From Isoetes taiwanensis (taxonomy: Eukaryota; Streptophyta; Lycopodiopsida; Isoetales; Isoetaceae), in the NCBI GenBank assembly GCA_021234155.1, contig JAJEKV010000032.1, positions 10,920,099 to 10,984,098 of the forward strand: 64,000 nt of DNA. The letters run 5' to 3'. The notes below the pieces were generated by a model, which was not told the origin of the DNA, did not search any database, and saw nothing but the letters and a program-made list of their open reading frames with translations. Both the position numbers and the translations under genes were made by a program. This document shows positions 35,836-45,231 of this stretch, in pieces. Position 1 is the first letter of the stretch, and every line of letters begins with the position of its first letter.

Positions 35836-35904
35836 GGATCACACGACGCGAAGACTACTATGTGCAACAAAAAAGCACAATGCTTGCTGCGCGTCGTGTG
35901 ATCC
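35836..35904. repeat. palindrome unit 5 (best preserved)
   Basis: Arms GGATCACACGACGCGAAG (35836-35853) and GCGCGTCGTGTGATCC (35889-35904). It lies between the H3-like gene and the acidic protein gene and could form a hairpin. A poly-A run (about 35920-35941) follows. Confidence 0.92.
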
Positions 35905-36041
35905 TCACGTATAACATTAAAAAAAAAAAAAAAAAAAAAAAGTGCGGCTAGGCTTTTAAGAAAGAAATGGACTAAGAGATTAAGCTTATAAAACCATTAC
36001 ATTAAAGAATATTATACATATGAAAAAAACACAAAGGCACT

Positions 36042-36917
36042 TCACGGCCTTTTTTTTGGGGGGTCTTTCTTCTTGTTGTATTCAGCCATAAAATTTTGAC
36101 CATAGTACTCGGGATCCCTTATGCGTAAGACGAGGCGCATGTCCTTGGGCATGATAGTCACCCGCTTGGCATGTATTGCTGCAAGCTGCGAGTCCTCGAA
36201 CAGACCGACACCAACTGCTTCTGAAGCCATTTGAAGAGCATTTAAGGCAGTTGCTTGAATTTTGTAACTGGTATGATGTATCGCACCACACTCTTGCAGA
36301 ATCTCTTTCACGAGCCTGGCAAATGGGAGACGCGGAATGACCATCTGAGTGCTCTTCTGATACTTCTTAATCTCGCGAAGCGCTTTAATGCCAGGCTTCA
36401 TCTTCCGCTTCCGGCCACTACCCTCACCCACCCCAGTATTTGGAGCCTGTTGCTCGGCCGACTCTTCCGGCCGTCTCCTCACCCCAGCATTTGCAGGCTG
36501 TTCCTCGGTCGACTCTTCCGGCCGTCTCCACACATTTCTGGTCGCCTTCCCCTTTCGGGCGTTGGACCTCCTCCTTTGATTTGAAGGTTCTAGCACCTCC
36601 ACAGGAGGAGCAGGAGGAGCAGTAAGAGCAAGAAGAGGTGACTGCCCAATAATTAATCCGGCGTCATATTCTGCTCGCCGGTCTCTCACATTTTCATCCT
36701 CCGTCTCCGAACCGGAGTGCACCTCCCTACTTACTCCGGAGTTGCTTCTCCCGCCGTCTGTCATGCGGATTTCTTTTTCGGGTCTTCTGTTAGGCATGGT
36801 CGGAGGAGGAGAATCTCTATCAGAGACTTCAGATTCAGATGAAGGAGGCGGATTAATGTAATCACCTGGCCTTACTCCACCTGGATGGATCCTTGCAGTT
36901 TGCTTAGTTCTTGCCAT
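36042..36917 (-). CDS. histone H3-like protein with long novel tail (291 residues)
   Basis: A single intact frame from ATG at 36917 (gccATGG). Residues 1-9 are MARTKQTAR, identical to canonical H3 through R8. GG follows at 13-14, but K9 and S10 are replaced (I, H). Residues 15-170 are a new Ser/Pro/Glu/Arg-rich linker with a 17-residue tandem repeat (about 129-162). Residues 175-267 are an H3 histone fold: [46 protein letters not shown] and PKDM follow canonical H3 closely. Loop 1 (about 211-221, [10 protein letters not shown]) is roughly four residues longer than in H3. A basic 24-residue extension ends [10 protein letters not shown]. The match is nearer to canonical H3 than to CENH3 helices. 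It should pair with H4; function is unproven. Confidence 0.92.
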   Translation of the reverse strand: MARTKQTARIHPGGVRPGDYINPPPSSESEVSDRDSPPPTMPNRRPEKEIRMTDGGRSNSGVSREVHSGSETEDENVRDRRAEYDAGLIIGQSPLLALTAPPAPPVEVLEPSNQRRRSNARKGKATRNVWRRPEESTEEQPANAGVRRRPEESAEQQAPNTGVGEGSGRKRKMKPGIKALREIKKYQKSTQMVIPRLPFARLVKEILQECGAIHHTSYKIQATALNALQMASEAVGVGLFEDSQLAAIHAKRVTIMPKDMRLVLRIRDPEYYGQNFMAEYNKKKDPPKKRP

Positions 36918-37029
36918 GGCTTCTCAGCGGATGGCGCTTTATACTACGAACACTGACAAAAATAGACAACTGGCAAGAGATAAATAGTAAAAAACAGAAG
37001 TTAAAGTAAAATATGATGGTAACGTTTTT

Positions 37030-37100
37030 AAATAATTGTACGGAACCCTAAAAAAATATCGGACAAAATACGGAACCCTAAAAAAACATCGGACAAAAAC
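37030..37100 (+). promoter_or_regulatory. duplicated 'ggaaccctaaaaaaa' motif upstream of the H3-like gene
   Basis: Two tandem copies of 'acggaaccctaaaaaaa' (about 37039 and 37071), each followed by 'atcggacaaaa'. AACCCTAA is a telo-box core. It is upstream of the H3-like ATG and downstream of the next ORF, so regulation of the H3-like gene is possible. A TATAAA (minus strand, 36943-36938) is only about 21 bases from that ATG. Confidence 0.4.
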
Positions 37101-37127
37101 ACAAATAAAAAACCGAGATTCAAAGCG

Positions 37128-37424
37128 CTAGGCGATAGACAATTTCTTGTTAATCGCGAACTCACTAAACTTTACATTTCCCTCTTGCCTGTAACCAACC
37201 CTAATGCCATCAATAAAATAATGGAAGTCTTTAGCAATCTCCTCTGTCTCCATTAGCACTCTTAGCTCTGATAATGGCCATTCGCTTTCCATGGTGGCTG
37301 TATAAATGACTTCCTCCCCTCTCCATACTCGAATATCCACCGCATTGGAGTGTCTGTTATGGTCCTCAAACGGCCCCAAAAAGTTGTGCGCCTCTCTTTT
37401 TCGTTTTTCCTTCGTTCTAGTTGA
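37128..37424 (-). CDS. unidentified basic-start ORF or exon
   Basis: About 98 codons beginning STRTKEKRKREAHNF and ending EFAINKKLSIA before a stop. There is no ATG at its start. The sequence CAACTAG just inside it could be a splice acceptor, so it may be a 3' exon, perhaps of a gene starting further upstream. Internal WRGEEVIYTATMESEWPLSE looks like beta-sheet. No family is recognised. It lies between the BAH gene and the H3-like gene on the same strand. Confidence 0.4.
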   Translation of the reverse strand, partial: STRTKEKRKREAHNFLGPFEDHNRHSNAVDIRVWRGEEVIYTATMESEWPLSELRVLMETEEIAKDFHYFIDGIRVGYRQEGNVKFSEFAINKKLSIA

Positions 37425-37522
37425 CAATTAACGTATAAATATTGTTTTGGAAGAAAGTATCTGAACTTAAAGGAGGACTTAACTACGCGGACCTCTGTTA
37501 GTTGACCGGATGATTCGTGGAA

Positions 37523-38430
37523 TCAAACATCCCAGGTCGGAACCAAAAATAAGCCATCCACAAAATCGGCAGGGGGGAGAAAGCACGTATATGTCTTCGG
37601 AGCTTTTCGAACTTCTTGCGCCATCTCGAATATGTTAGCAAATACCTCAAACGGTGTGAAGATTTTGAAACTCATCCTCACGCCTCCGTTTTCAGACATT
37701 CCCGCTTGCACCTCGTCAGCCATGCATTTCTTCATTGCAATTACATTGTTCTCATTAGTCTGTGGCTTACAAAGTTCACTTAAAGGGGGCAATTCAACCG
37801 GCCTCAAGCTCGGTTTCTTGACCTTTACGTTATAATCATGTCCGTAAAACCAGATGCCTATACCCCGCAAGGTCACGGCATCCATACCTTGGAAAAGGAC
37901 AATTCCGATGTCTATGTGATACACGACAAGTACACTATTAATACTTTCGGCCGGAATGACATCCACGACGTCTGATAAACATAAACCTGCACAATAAATT
38001 TGTTTGTAAACACGTGTCAACGAAAGAAATGAAAAGATAAGGAGATCACACGACGCAAAACTATCTCTACGCAGTTAAGTAGCTGACAGATAGCTTCGCG
38101 TCGTGTGATCCGATTAAGTTGGTTACCATTTGCGGGCAATTTTGGGAAGCTGTTTTTGGTGGAGATTAGATCTTTGGTCATATCAGAAGGGGTATATGCA
38201 TGTCGTATTGTTATACTTTCCACTTTCTGGCCGCTAGAATTCAACTTGAACTCTTTTATCCTACCTATCCAATGTGTCCGCACGTCTGATCGCCTTTGTC
38301 GCTTAAATCTATGCTCGCCCCTCGTTGATGGCAGCATACTCACCCACGAACCTATTGAGACAAAACCTCCCACTTCTTGACCTTGGGAGTTCTGTAAATG
38401 GGGCAAGAACACAGAAATTACAGGAGACAT
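37523..38430 (-). CDS. BAH-like domain protein, two exons (255 residues)
   Basis: Model: exon 1 38430-38127, intron 38126-37987 (GTAACC...TTGTGCAG), exon 2 37986-37523. The splice keeps frame and joins PANG to LCLSDVVDVIPAESI. The joined sequence has the BAH layout: VSIGSWVSML, THWIGRIKEF, then ESITIRHAYTPSDM, LCLSDVVDVIPAESINSVLV and VYHIDI, covering residues about 20-135. This parallels 'G..V.....WIGRI.EI', 'V..RW..RPED', 'ELF.S...D.IP..SI...C.V'. BAH modules read nucleosomes or histone tails. The remaining 110 residues are unrecognised and no PHD or bromodomain is visible. The start ATG is the first in frame, but the frame is open further upstream. Identification is by pattern, not by search. 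Confidence 0.68.
38044..38111. repeat. palindrome unit 6, inside the BAH gene intron
   Basis: Arms GATCACACGACGC (38044) and TTCGCGTCGTGTGATCC (38095-38111), span 68 bp, lying within the predicted 140-base intron. It could fold in the pre-mRNA. Confidence 0.9.
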
Positions 38431-38752
38431 GGATTGCAGATGAGGAGTGAAGGCGGAGAGGATGCACGTAGAGGCGCCGGAGTGACAGTACAGAAGTTTG
38501 GCACCAAAATTTGACAAGGGAGTTGGTGACGCTGACAGTAGGCGGTCAAAGTCACCATTATTTTGGGCGGCGAAGCGACTCCCGAAAAATACGGGCCATT
38601 AAAATGGTTGCAATAAAAGCGCAGGCATCCCCTATGAAAATACACCATGTGGATGCCAAGTAAGCCTGCTCATCCTTCTACCTGCCAAATACTGACTTTC
38701 GTAAAAAAGGCGCAAACCTGATTGGTCCTGGCGAATCTGACGTGGAAATCTG

Positions 38753-38779
38753 GGCCATTTTCAGACCCCAAATCCGCCC
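38753..38779 (-). repeat. right terminal inverted repeat of the 14-kb element
   Basis: Reverse complement of the left TIR with three mismatches. LINE endonuclease sequence resumes immediately after it. Confidence 0.88.
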
Positions 38780-38781
38780 TA

Positions 38782-40132
38782 ATGGCAGTGGAAATCGTCG
38801 CAGGATTTATACTACTAGAATGGCCGACTGGGAAAAGGGAAAGCCACAGACCCATACAATTAACACTCAAAGGGGGCGAGCCGACACAAGTTGATAACAC
38901 ACAGGAAAAGGAGAGAGAGAAGGCGAAGATGAAAATACAATTTCAGGAAAGGTATGCAGACACATTCATACAATCGATTATGGCAGAAATGGGAAAATGG
39001 GAATGGGGAGAGCATAAGGCAGATGAAAACGGCAACACTCTTAATGACATAATGGTTAGAGTGGCAACAGAGGTATTCGGAAAACGAAAGAGACCCAGGA
39101 AGAGCAATGCTTTTAAGGCCTCCGTATGGTACGATGAGGAATGCAGGGAACAAAAAAGAAGGGTCAAAGCGCATATAGGAAGGGAGACATATCAGACAGA
39201 AAGAACGGCATACCTATAAGAATGCTGAAGTTAAAATGGAACAGAAACTTGGTGCAACATCAATGGGGTCTGGCCAAATTGCTGAAAAGGCAACCCCGAA
39301 ATTTCTGGAAGGGATTTAAAAGGAAGGGAGATGGGAATAGGAAAAATGAGAATACGCAAAACACCATTGGAGCAACCGGATGAGAGAAATACCTTGAGAA
39401 ACTGTACAGGACGGGGGCATCCCAGTGCCAATACCAACATTGCAAAATATGGATAAACCGTGCTTCAGCATACAGGAAGTAATGATAGCGCTAAACAAGA
39501 TGGCTAATAACAAAGCCCCAGATCTCTACAGACTAACAGTGGAATTACTAAAGTGCGTTGAAACAGTAATAGGGAAACAAGTTACTGACATTTTTAATGG
39601 CATAATACATACGGGGCTCCCAGACAGGTGGGCATACAACAATGTCATACCTCTACACAAGGGGGGGAGCAGACAGGAACCTGGAAACTATAGGACAATA
39701 ATGGTGAGCTCGATCTTCACAAAATGGTTCGAAAAAGTCCTGGACAGTAAATTGAAACGATGGGCAGAAATGGGAAACCTGAGGGCACAGGGACAAGCAG
39801 GCTTCAGGCCGGAACACTCGACCACAGATCATCTAGTAACCCTTCGTATACTAATAGAGCAGAACAAAGCGCAGGGGAAGAAAATAATATGCTGCTTTGT
39901 AGACTTTAGAAAGGCATTCGACACAGTCCCGAGGGAGAAGCTCCTACAAAGGCTGATAGATATGCAGGCACCGAGAGACATGGTAGGAGCGATTGCAAGT
40001 TTATACCATAGGGTATACGCAAAGATGGAACACGAAGAACATACAATAAACTATGATACGTGCGTCAAGCAGAGGCGTCCCCTATCTCCGACTTTATTTG
40101 GAATATACAAAGATGCAAAAAGTAAAAAGTAG
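38782..40132 (+). pseudogene. second LINE, 3' part (end of endonuclease and RT)
   Basis: It continues the endonuclease with MAVEIVAGFILLEWPTGKRE then SHRPIQLTL, followed by a linker and an RT. From 39425 the RT frame is open for 235 codons. It contains NNKAPDLYRLTVELLKCV, NNVIPLHKGGSRQEPGNYRT, GQAGFRPEHSTTDHLVTLR, CCFVDFRKAFDTVPREKLL and KQRRPLSPTLFGIY. The sequence stops before the catalytic (Y/F)xDD box, so the 3' third of the RT and the 3' tail are absent. No poly-A was seen at the junction near 40120-40137. Confidence 0.88.
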
Positions 40133-40136
40133 GGCC

Positions 40137-41540
40137 TATTCGAGCAAGGTTAAGAGTGAACCCAGCACCAGTGGCCCTGTGAGCATAGCAGAGCCCAGCA
40201 AATCAGAGCAGACAACAGCACCTAAAAGCATAGCAGAAAGGCCAGTCTCAGCAGGCACTGGTGTAAAATTAGAAGGGAGGTTGTCATTCAAGAGTAATAC
40301 AATGTCTCCAGCAGTTTTTTCAACTTATGGGGAAAACATTGCCCGCCTAGAAAGCATGATCCAAGATGTGCAGGATGCCCTAAAAATGCAACAGAGTGAT
40401 CTAGTATCCAAGAAGGAACTAGTTGCACAATCTCAGGCTAAGGGCACCTTCTTTTCGGCTGCACAACAGAAGTTGCAGACCATAAGGGATAATCTTGCAT
40501 GTCTTCAAGCCCTCTTAGATCCTAATACAGGTGCCTCTGTCGAGATTCAGAATTTGGAGAGGGAGAAGGATATAGCAGAGTACATGTTGAAGTCCCTCCT
40601 TGAAATGGGGGGTTGGGCCAATAGATGAAACCATGGTACAACAGGTGGCTGCTCTAACTGCTGAGATTGCCAATAACGAGTCCCTCCTTGCAAAAGCCTA
40701 GCAGCACTTACAGAATGTTATCAGGCTGAGGGAAATGACCAAGAGAAATGATTAGCTGGTCAGCATCACTCCAATACCATTTAGATTGCCAATTGAAGAT
40801 GAGGAGAGATGCTCCACATGTGGTCTTGCATTGCAGGATGATCACACCCTCAGCCTGCGGATGAAATGTGGATATCATTATCATGTGAGCTGCCTCAGTT
40901 TGCTCATGGAAAAAACATGCTGTCTCGAGACAGAGACAATTCCTACAGGGTTAGTGCAGGAATTGGGGAAGCAGGGAACAGTAAAGCAGGAAGTGTTATA
41001 TGCTAGAGCATCTCACAAAACTGGGAATGAGATAATTGATGTTGATGAGCATGTAGCCACAAGTCTCAATAGCAACAGGAAAAGGAAACAAGTTAATACA
41101 CCAAGAAGTAAAAGGACCCCAGGATCAGCAAAGCACAAGTCTACAAGGGTTCAAACTCCACAACCAAGACATGGAAAAAAAGGTACATGCATATTTTCAA
41201 AGTCTCAATTTGAATTGGTAACAGTAGAAGATCCTGTAGACATTGGACAGCAGTCTGCAGTCTGCAGTACATTGCAGCACCTGACAGCACAGTGCTGAAG
41301 ACACCAACCCATGCAGAATCTAAAGGAGATTCAAGTAGTACTGATGATGCTGCTAATTATGTTGTAGTTCCAAATTCTGCAGCTGCCTCTACAAAGGCCT
41401 CGTCTAATACGGTTGCTGTAGGGAAGGAAAACGATGGCGAAGATGTCGACAAGCAGGTTCTTAAAGTCGTTTCCAAGGTCAACAGGTTGACAAGGTCAAG
41501 GACCAGGAAGGTTGTGGAAGAAGAGAGTGAGGGTGAGTAA
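40137..41540 (+). pseudogene. coiled-coil and RING-like gene remnant
   Basis: An open stretch to about 40625 has a Ser/Lys/Glu-rich start and a long predicted coiled coil (ENIARLESMIQDVQDALKMQ and onwards). A second stretch at 40786-41298 has a Cys/His cluster (CSTCGLALQDD..., MKCGYHYHVSC) like the first half of a RING-type finger. Then come basic Ser/Thr/Lys-rich sequence and an acidic end (41292-41540). In-frame stops (about 40699, 40753) and frame changes separate the parts. It could be a host gene fragment or a mobile-element passenger. The second metal-binding half of a RING is not clear. Confidence 0.4.
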
Positions 41541-41699
41541 AAGTTGATCTTGATGAAGACGTCCCTATAGAAGTAGCATTTGGGAAAAACAATAAGGCTA
41601 ATGTAATTTTGCCATATGTATTTCAGGCAGGCAAACTTTGATTGCTCAAGACAACCCTAAACCATCAGCCAAAAGGTTTTTGTTTAAACAATTAATATA
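41541..41699 (+). other. short non-coding gap
   Basis: AT-rich sequence between the coiled-coil remnant and gypsy copy 2. No feature seen. Confidence 0.5.
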
Positions 41700-41701
41700 T
41701 T

Positions 41702-43303
41702 TTATGGCTTCCTCAGAACAGGACGTGGGCCTTGTTTGCCATTAGCAACCCATAGCTGATAAGCCGTGAGTCGGACTGAAGCAGTTTGATTTATGCCTGG
41801 AAGTTGAACTTGGACTTGAGGAAGTTGAGGGCATGCCGTGGTGGTATGACTCCATTCTTGGCAGTGATAACACTGAGCTTTAGAAGGATCAAAAGGTTGA
41901 CGGGAGCCTTGAACCCGAGATTGCTGAGGTTGCTGAGACTGTTGATATTGCTGAGGTTGCTGAGCCTGTTGATATTGCTGAGGGGGGTACGAGGGTTGCT
42001 CCTGTGGCGTGGTTTGCACCTGAAAAACTATTTTCTTTTGGAAGGGTGTTGGATGAGAACGAGTACACTCCTCCGTGCCATGATTGCACATGTTGCACCA
42101 TTTACAATGAGGAGGACCATTAGTGGAGTTGCATTCATTGGTAAGATGACCTTGATATTTACAGATGTGGCACTAGATCTGAGTGCGATGAGGAGCTGCT
42201 TGTTGAGGCTGAACCACATTCTGAGGAACCATGACGGGGGGCATGAAAGGTAGTTCCTTGAGGGCAACACCCCGTGAGGAGACGTTGACTGAGTGATTGA
42301 CTAATTCGATCGCCTGCTCCAGAGTCTTGGGACGCAAGTACTCAGTCACGAGACGAATTGCAGGAGGAAAGCCTTGCAGAAACCAGACGAGAATCTGGCT
42401 TTGCGTGAGGTACTCCTGGAGCTTGCTGACCAGAATGTGAAGGCGATTCCCAAAATCACGCGCAGACTCCGTGGGCTGCTGCTGAAGATCATTGAGTTGC
42501 TTGAGCAGGAGTTGGTCATCGTCAGTGGTGCCATAATGAGAGAGAAATGCTGATTTCATCTCTTGCCAATTCTGCTTCCAGTGGCTTTTTGTTGGCCATG
42601 AGCCATTGATGAGGGGCGCCTCGCAGCGTGGTAGAAAAGATGTGGAACTTGAGTTGAGGTTGAGCGTGACCATTGGGAATGGCCAATGCCTCAAATTCCT
42701 CAATGTGAGCTTGGGCACTTTGATCTAGAGGTTTCCCTTTACTATTCCCGAAGGTGAAATACGTGAGTTTGAGATTTTGAACAGGAGATGGAGGGGGGCC
42801 TTGCGCATAGACAGTTGGAGCATAAGTGGGAACATAGCTTTGGGGGACAGCCGTGGGTTGGGAACAAGGCGGCAGAGGGACAGAAAAACCTGGAGGTCCA
42901 GAGAGAGGAGCATCCTGTGTCGATGGACCATGGGAGCCCTCTTCATTGAGCTTGAGATCAGTGAGATTGTAGACTGGAAGAGAGTGCTGAAAAGATGGGG
43001 AGGTCTGATATTCGTGGACATGGGGAGGGCCGAAAGAAACATGAGGGTAGCCCATCCCGGCAGGAGGAGAAGAAGGTTGCAAAGGCAGAGAGGTGTATCC
43101 GAAGGGGATATGGATGTAGGTGCTTTCCGGAGTTTGGAAATAATGGGGTGTGGGCTGAACGGGTGTATGATGAGGCGATTGGGGTTGAGAGCAATGCTTA
43201 CACACAGGGGGAGACCCTGGTCGAGAGTGAACACGAGGAGTAGGCGGTGCCGACTATGCTCTTGAGCGGACACGACCTCCCTCAATATCATAATCAGTGT
43301 CAT
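41702..43303 (-). pseudogene. gag of gypsy copy 2
   Basis: The core contains HQWLMANKKPLEAELAR or, in the alternative frame, SWPTKSHWKQNWQEMKSAFL. It is followed by LLLKQLNDLQQQPTESARDF, LVSKLQEYLTQSQILVWFLQ and a CCHC knuckle (CYHCQEWSHTTTACPQL, about 41870-41820). Gln/Pro-rich repeats (QQSQQPQQ) precede the knuckle. Frame changes near 42520-42720 break it. It is better preserved than copy 1. Confidence 0.85.
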
Positions 43304-43443
43304 ACATGTCTCGAGCAGCGTCGTGACGCTGATGGCGCTCCAGGCGAGCCCCGTTTGGCAAAGAAGTTCTTCAGGAGTGAAGGCACGAGCAGATATAGTG
43401 AAAAGAAGGAAGGAAGAAAGATCAGACCCGCCAGCAGCGACAG

Positions 43444-43753
43444 TGTTTAGGGTCTGGGTTTGGGATCTCCTCTAAGACAGCCCTCTGTGAGGACCCTTGG
43501 ATCAAACGGGAAAATCCTGGCTGAGTGTCACGCGTGATTTTGCAAAGGAACAGAAAAGGAAAAATAGGAAAGACAAACAGTGATGATAATGATGCTTCTT
43601 TGATATCACTGAGTGTACATGAGCTCTTAGAAATGAGAGAAAGACTAGAGACAAGGACTAAAACTCATCTAGAAAACTGAGTTCTAACTCTACTGATATA
43701 TATAGTACAATGGCCTTGGGCCCAAAATAGGTGTTTGGCAGATTTCGCTACCA
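43444..43753 (-). repeat. 5' LTR of gypsy copy 2 (about 310 bp)
   Basis: On the minus strand it starts TGGTAGCGAA and ends CCCTAAACA (TG...CA). The adjacent CTGTCGCTGCTGGCGGGTC parallels the PBS of copy 1. The outer boundary is inferred from similarity to the LTR start of copy 1 (TGGTAG). Confidence 0.55.
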
Positions 43754-45231
43754 ACTCCTTGATCAGAGCCTGATTTTCAGGAAATTTGGCGGTGCCTTCT
43801 TTACGTGCTTGGAATCACGCTAAGTGCTGACTGTACTTCTGTAGGTGCGTCATTTATCTGTTCTCTGTCTCTTCTTTGGCGTGGTCTTCATCGTGGTCTT
43901 CGGCGTGGTCTTCGGTGGGGGTTTGCTACCTGATGCTTGACCTTGACCTGGCGTCTTATTCCTGCCTTTGATCTGTGGTATGCATGAATAATCCTGTACC
44001 AGGACGTACAGGACTAACAGCACACGCTGGTTAATATCAAAGAATATGTCAATTCCTACTATTATGTCAAAATTTGTCCCCTCATTACTCCCAACAATGG
44101 TGTAAATTGATCTTGGCAATTAGTAGTTCCAAATATATTTCATAGTTTCAAAAATGTAAAGCGCATATATATAAGGATTTAATTTGTCTCCTATGTCCCT
44201 TTTGCCATTCATCCTATGTTTTTTTTTTTGCACATTGGCTTCACATTACTCTGCTTTTCTATTCTCTTTGTCATGTCCAATATATGGTCTCTGGAACAAT
44301 TGCTTTGAAGATTTTTTGTAGCTCTACAAGTCTTGACCTCCTCACTTTCGTTTTCACTTAGATCTCTAATAGGTAGTGATGACCCTGGCTGTTTACATTT
44401 CTTTAAACGATTAGCTTTATTCCTACTCATGTTTGCTGCAAGGCTTTTTGGTGCTTTTCCATTTCATGTTGCTTTCAAAAACTCACTTAATTAGCTTGCT
44501 CGTTTTTCTTACATAGATTCATGCTATTGCAAAAATTAGAGGTACGATGCCTCGCCAAGCATGTGGCTTCTTAGTAATCTGTTTATTCAACACCACTACC
44601 TCTTGTCATTGGTCTGGGTTATTCCAAGGCATTGAAACAATGACATTAAGATTACACTACAAAAGAAATTGAGTTCACAGATTATATTATACACCTATAG
44701 TATGTTTTCTTTCTTTCTGTACTTTTTCACCCCAAACTGACTTTAACTCATTTGGTGAAGCATACGTTTGTAAAGTCGACTTTTAGTATATCCGACGGCG
44801 TTGAGATCTTATTTCAAATCCATTTGCACACTGAAGCTTTATGTTGTGTTTTCTTCTAAATCCGATAGCAAGAGGAGGGAGAGTTTTGGGGGAGAGAAAG
44901 ATCGAAGTACTTCAAACACCATATATATATAAATTCTTGCTCAACAAGCAATAGAATGTGAAAAAACATATCTCATAGAAATCTTTGCTGTAGTAGGACT
45001 TTGAAGAAACCAAGGTAAATATGGAATAAAATGACATGACGAGTATAACAAAAGAAGCTGTAAATGGATGCAAATCTCGTTTACATTGTTTCAACTAGTA
45101 GTAGAAGAAAGGAAGTGGAAAATCCGTTATTCTGCTACCTTGCAATCTCTGCAGTATCAGTACAAACAAAAATTAAAATGTGAACTTTAATTTCAAAGTA
45201 CAAACTATGGGAATGCATATTATAATCATAC
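43754..45231. other. AT-rich region, no firm gene
   Basis: Two minus-strand open stretches (44119-43850, with a Lys/Thr-Pro-rich end, and ATG at 44430 to 44209, a basic 73-codon stretch) have no recognisable domain. CACTACAAAAGAAA at 44654 resembles a CACTA terminus, but no partner end with a matching target duplication was found. Confidence 0.35.

Larger units (their letters stand above)
24727..38779. mobile_element. 14-kb TIR DNA element carrying histone H3-like and BAH proteins
   Basis: The left end begins GGGCAGATTCGGGGTCT. The right end, reverse complemented, begins GGGCGGATTTGGGGTCT. The inverted repeats match at 24 of 27 positions, and a shared CCACGTCA lies just inside both. Both ends abut the same LINE endonuclease domain, split in two, which fixes the insertion. 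A 2-bp TA flanks each side (24725-24726 and 38780-38781), and a 3-bp duplication is not exact (TTA left, TAA right). The left half reads on the plus strand and the right half on the minus strand. The superfamily is not established. Confidence 0.87.
41702..43753 (-). mobile_element. Ty3/gypsy copy 2, truncated (gag, PBS, 5' LTR)
   Basis: On the minus strand: LTR (43753-43444), PBS-like stretch, gag. The body ends at about 41702 inside the gag/protease boundary (AYQLWVANGKQGPRP). Everything downstream (pol and 3' LTR) is missing. It is the same family as gypsy copy 1 by shared gag motifs and LTR ends. Confidence 0.85.

Noticed and set aside
36042-36917. Centromeric histone CENH3
   Set aside because: Loop 1 is longer as in CENH3, but the N-helix, helix 1 ([10 protein letters not shown]) and helix 2/3 ([19 protein letters not shown]) follow canonical H3, and the ARTKQTAR start is H3-like. 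CENH3 remains possible only as a distant alternative.
24725-38781. PIF/Harbinger origin for the 14-kb element from TTA on the left and TAA on the right
   Set aside because: A Harbinger duplication must be the same triplet on both sides. Here only TA is shared, and no Harbinger-type transposase was seen.
42777-43265. A 162-codon plus-strand open frame
   Set aside because: Antisense to the gypsy gag. Composition reflects the complement of the Pro/Gln-rich gag.
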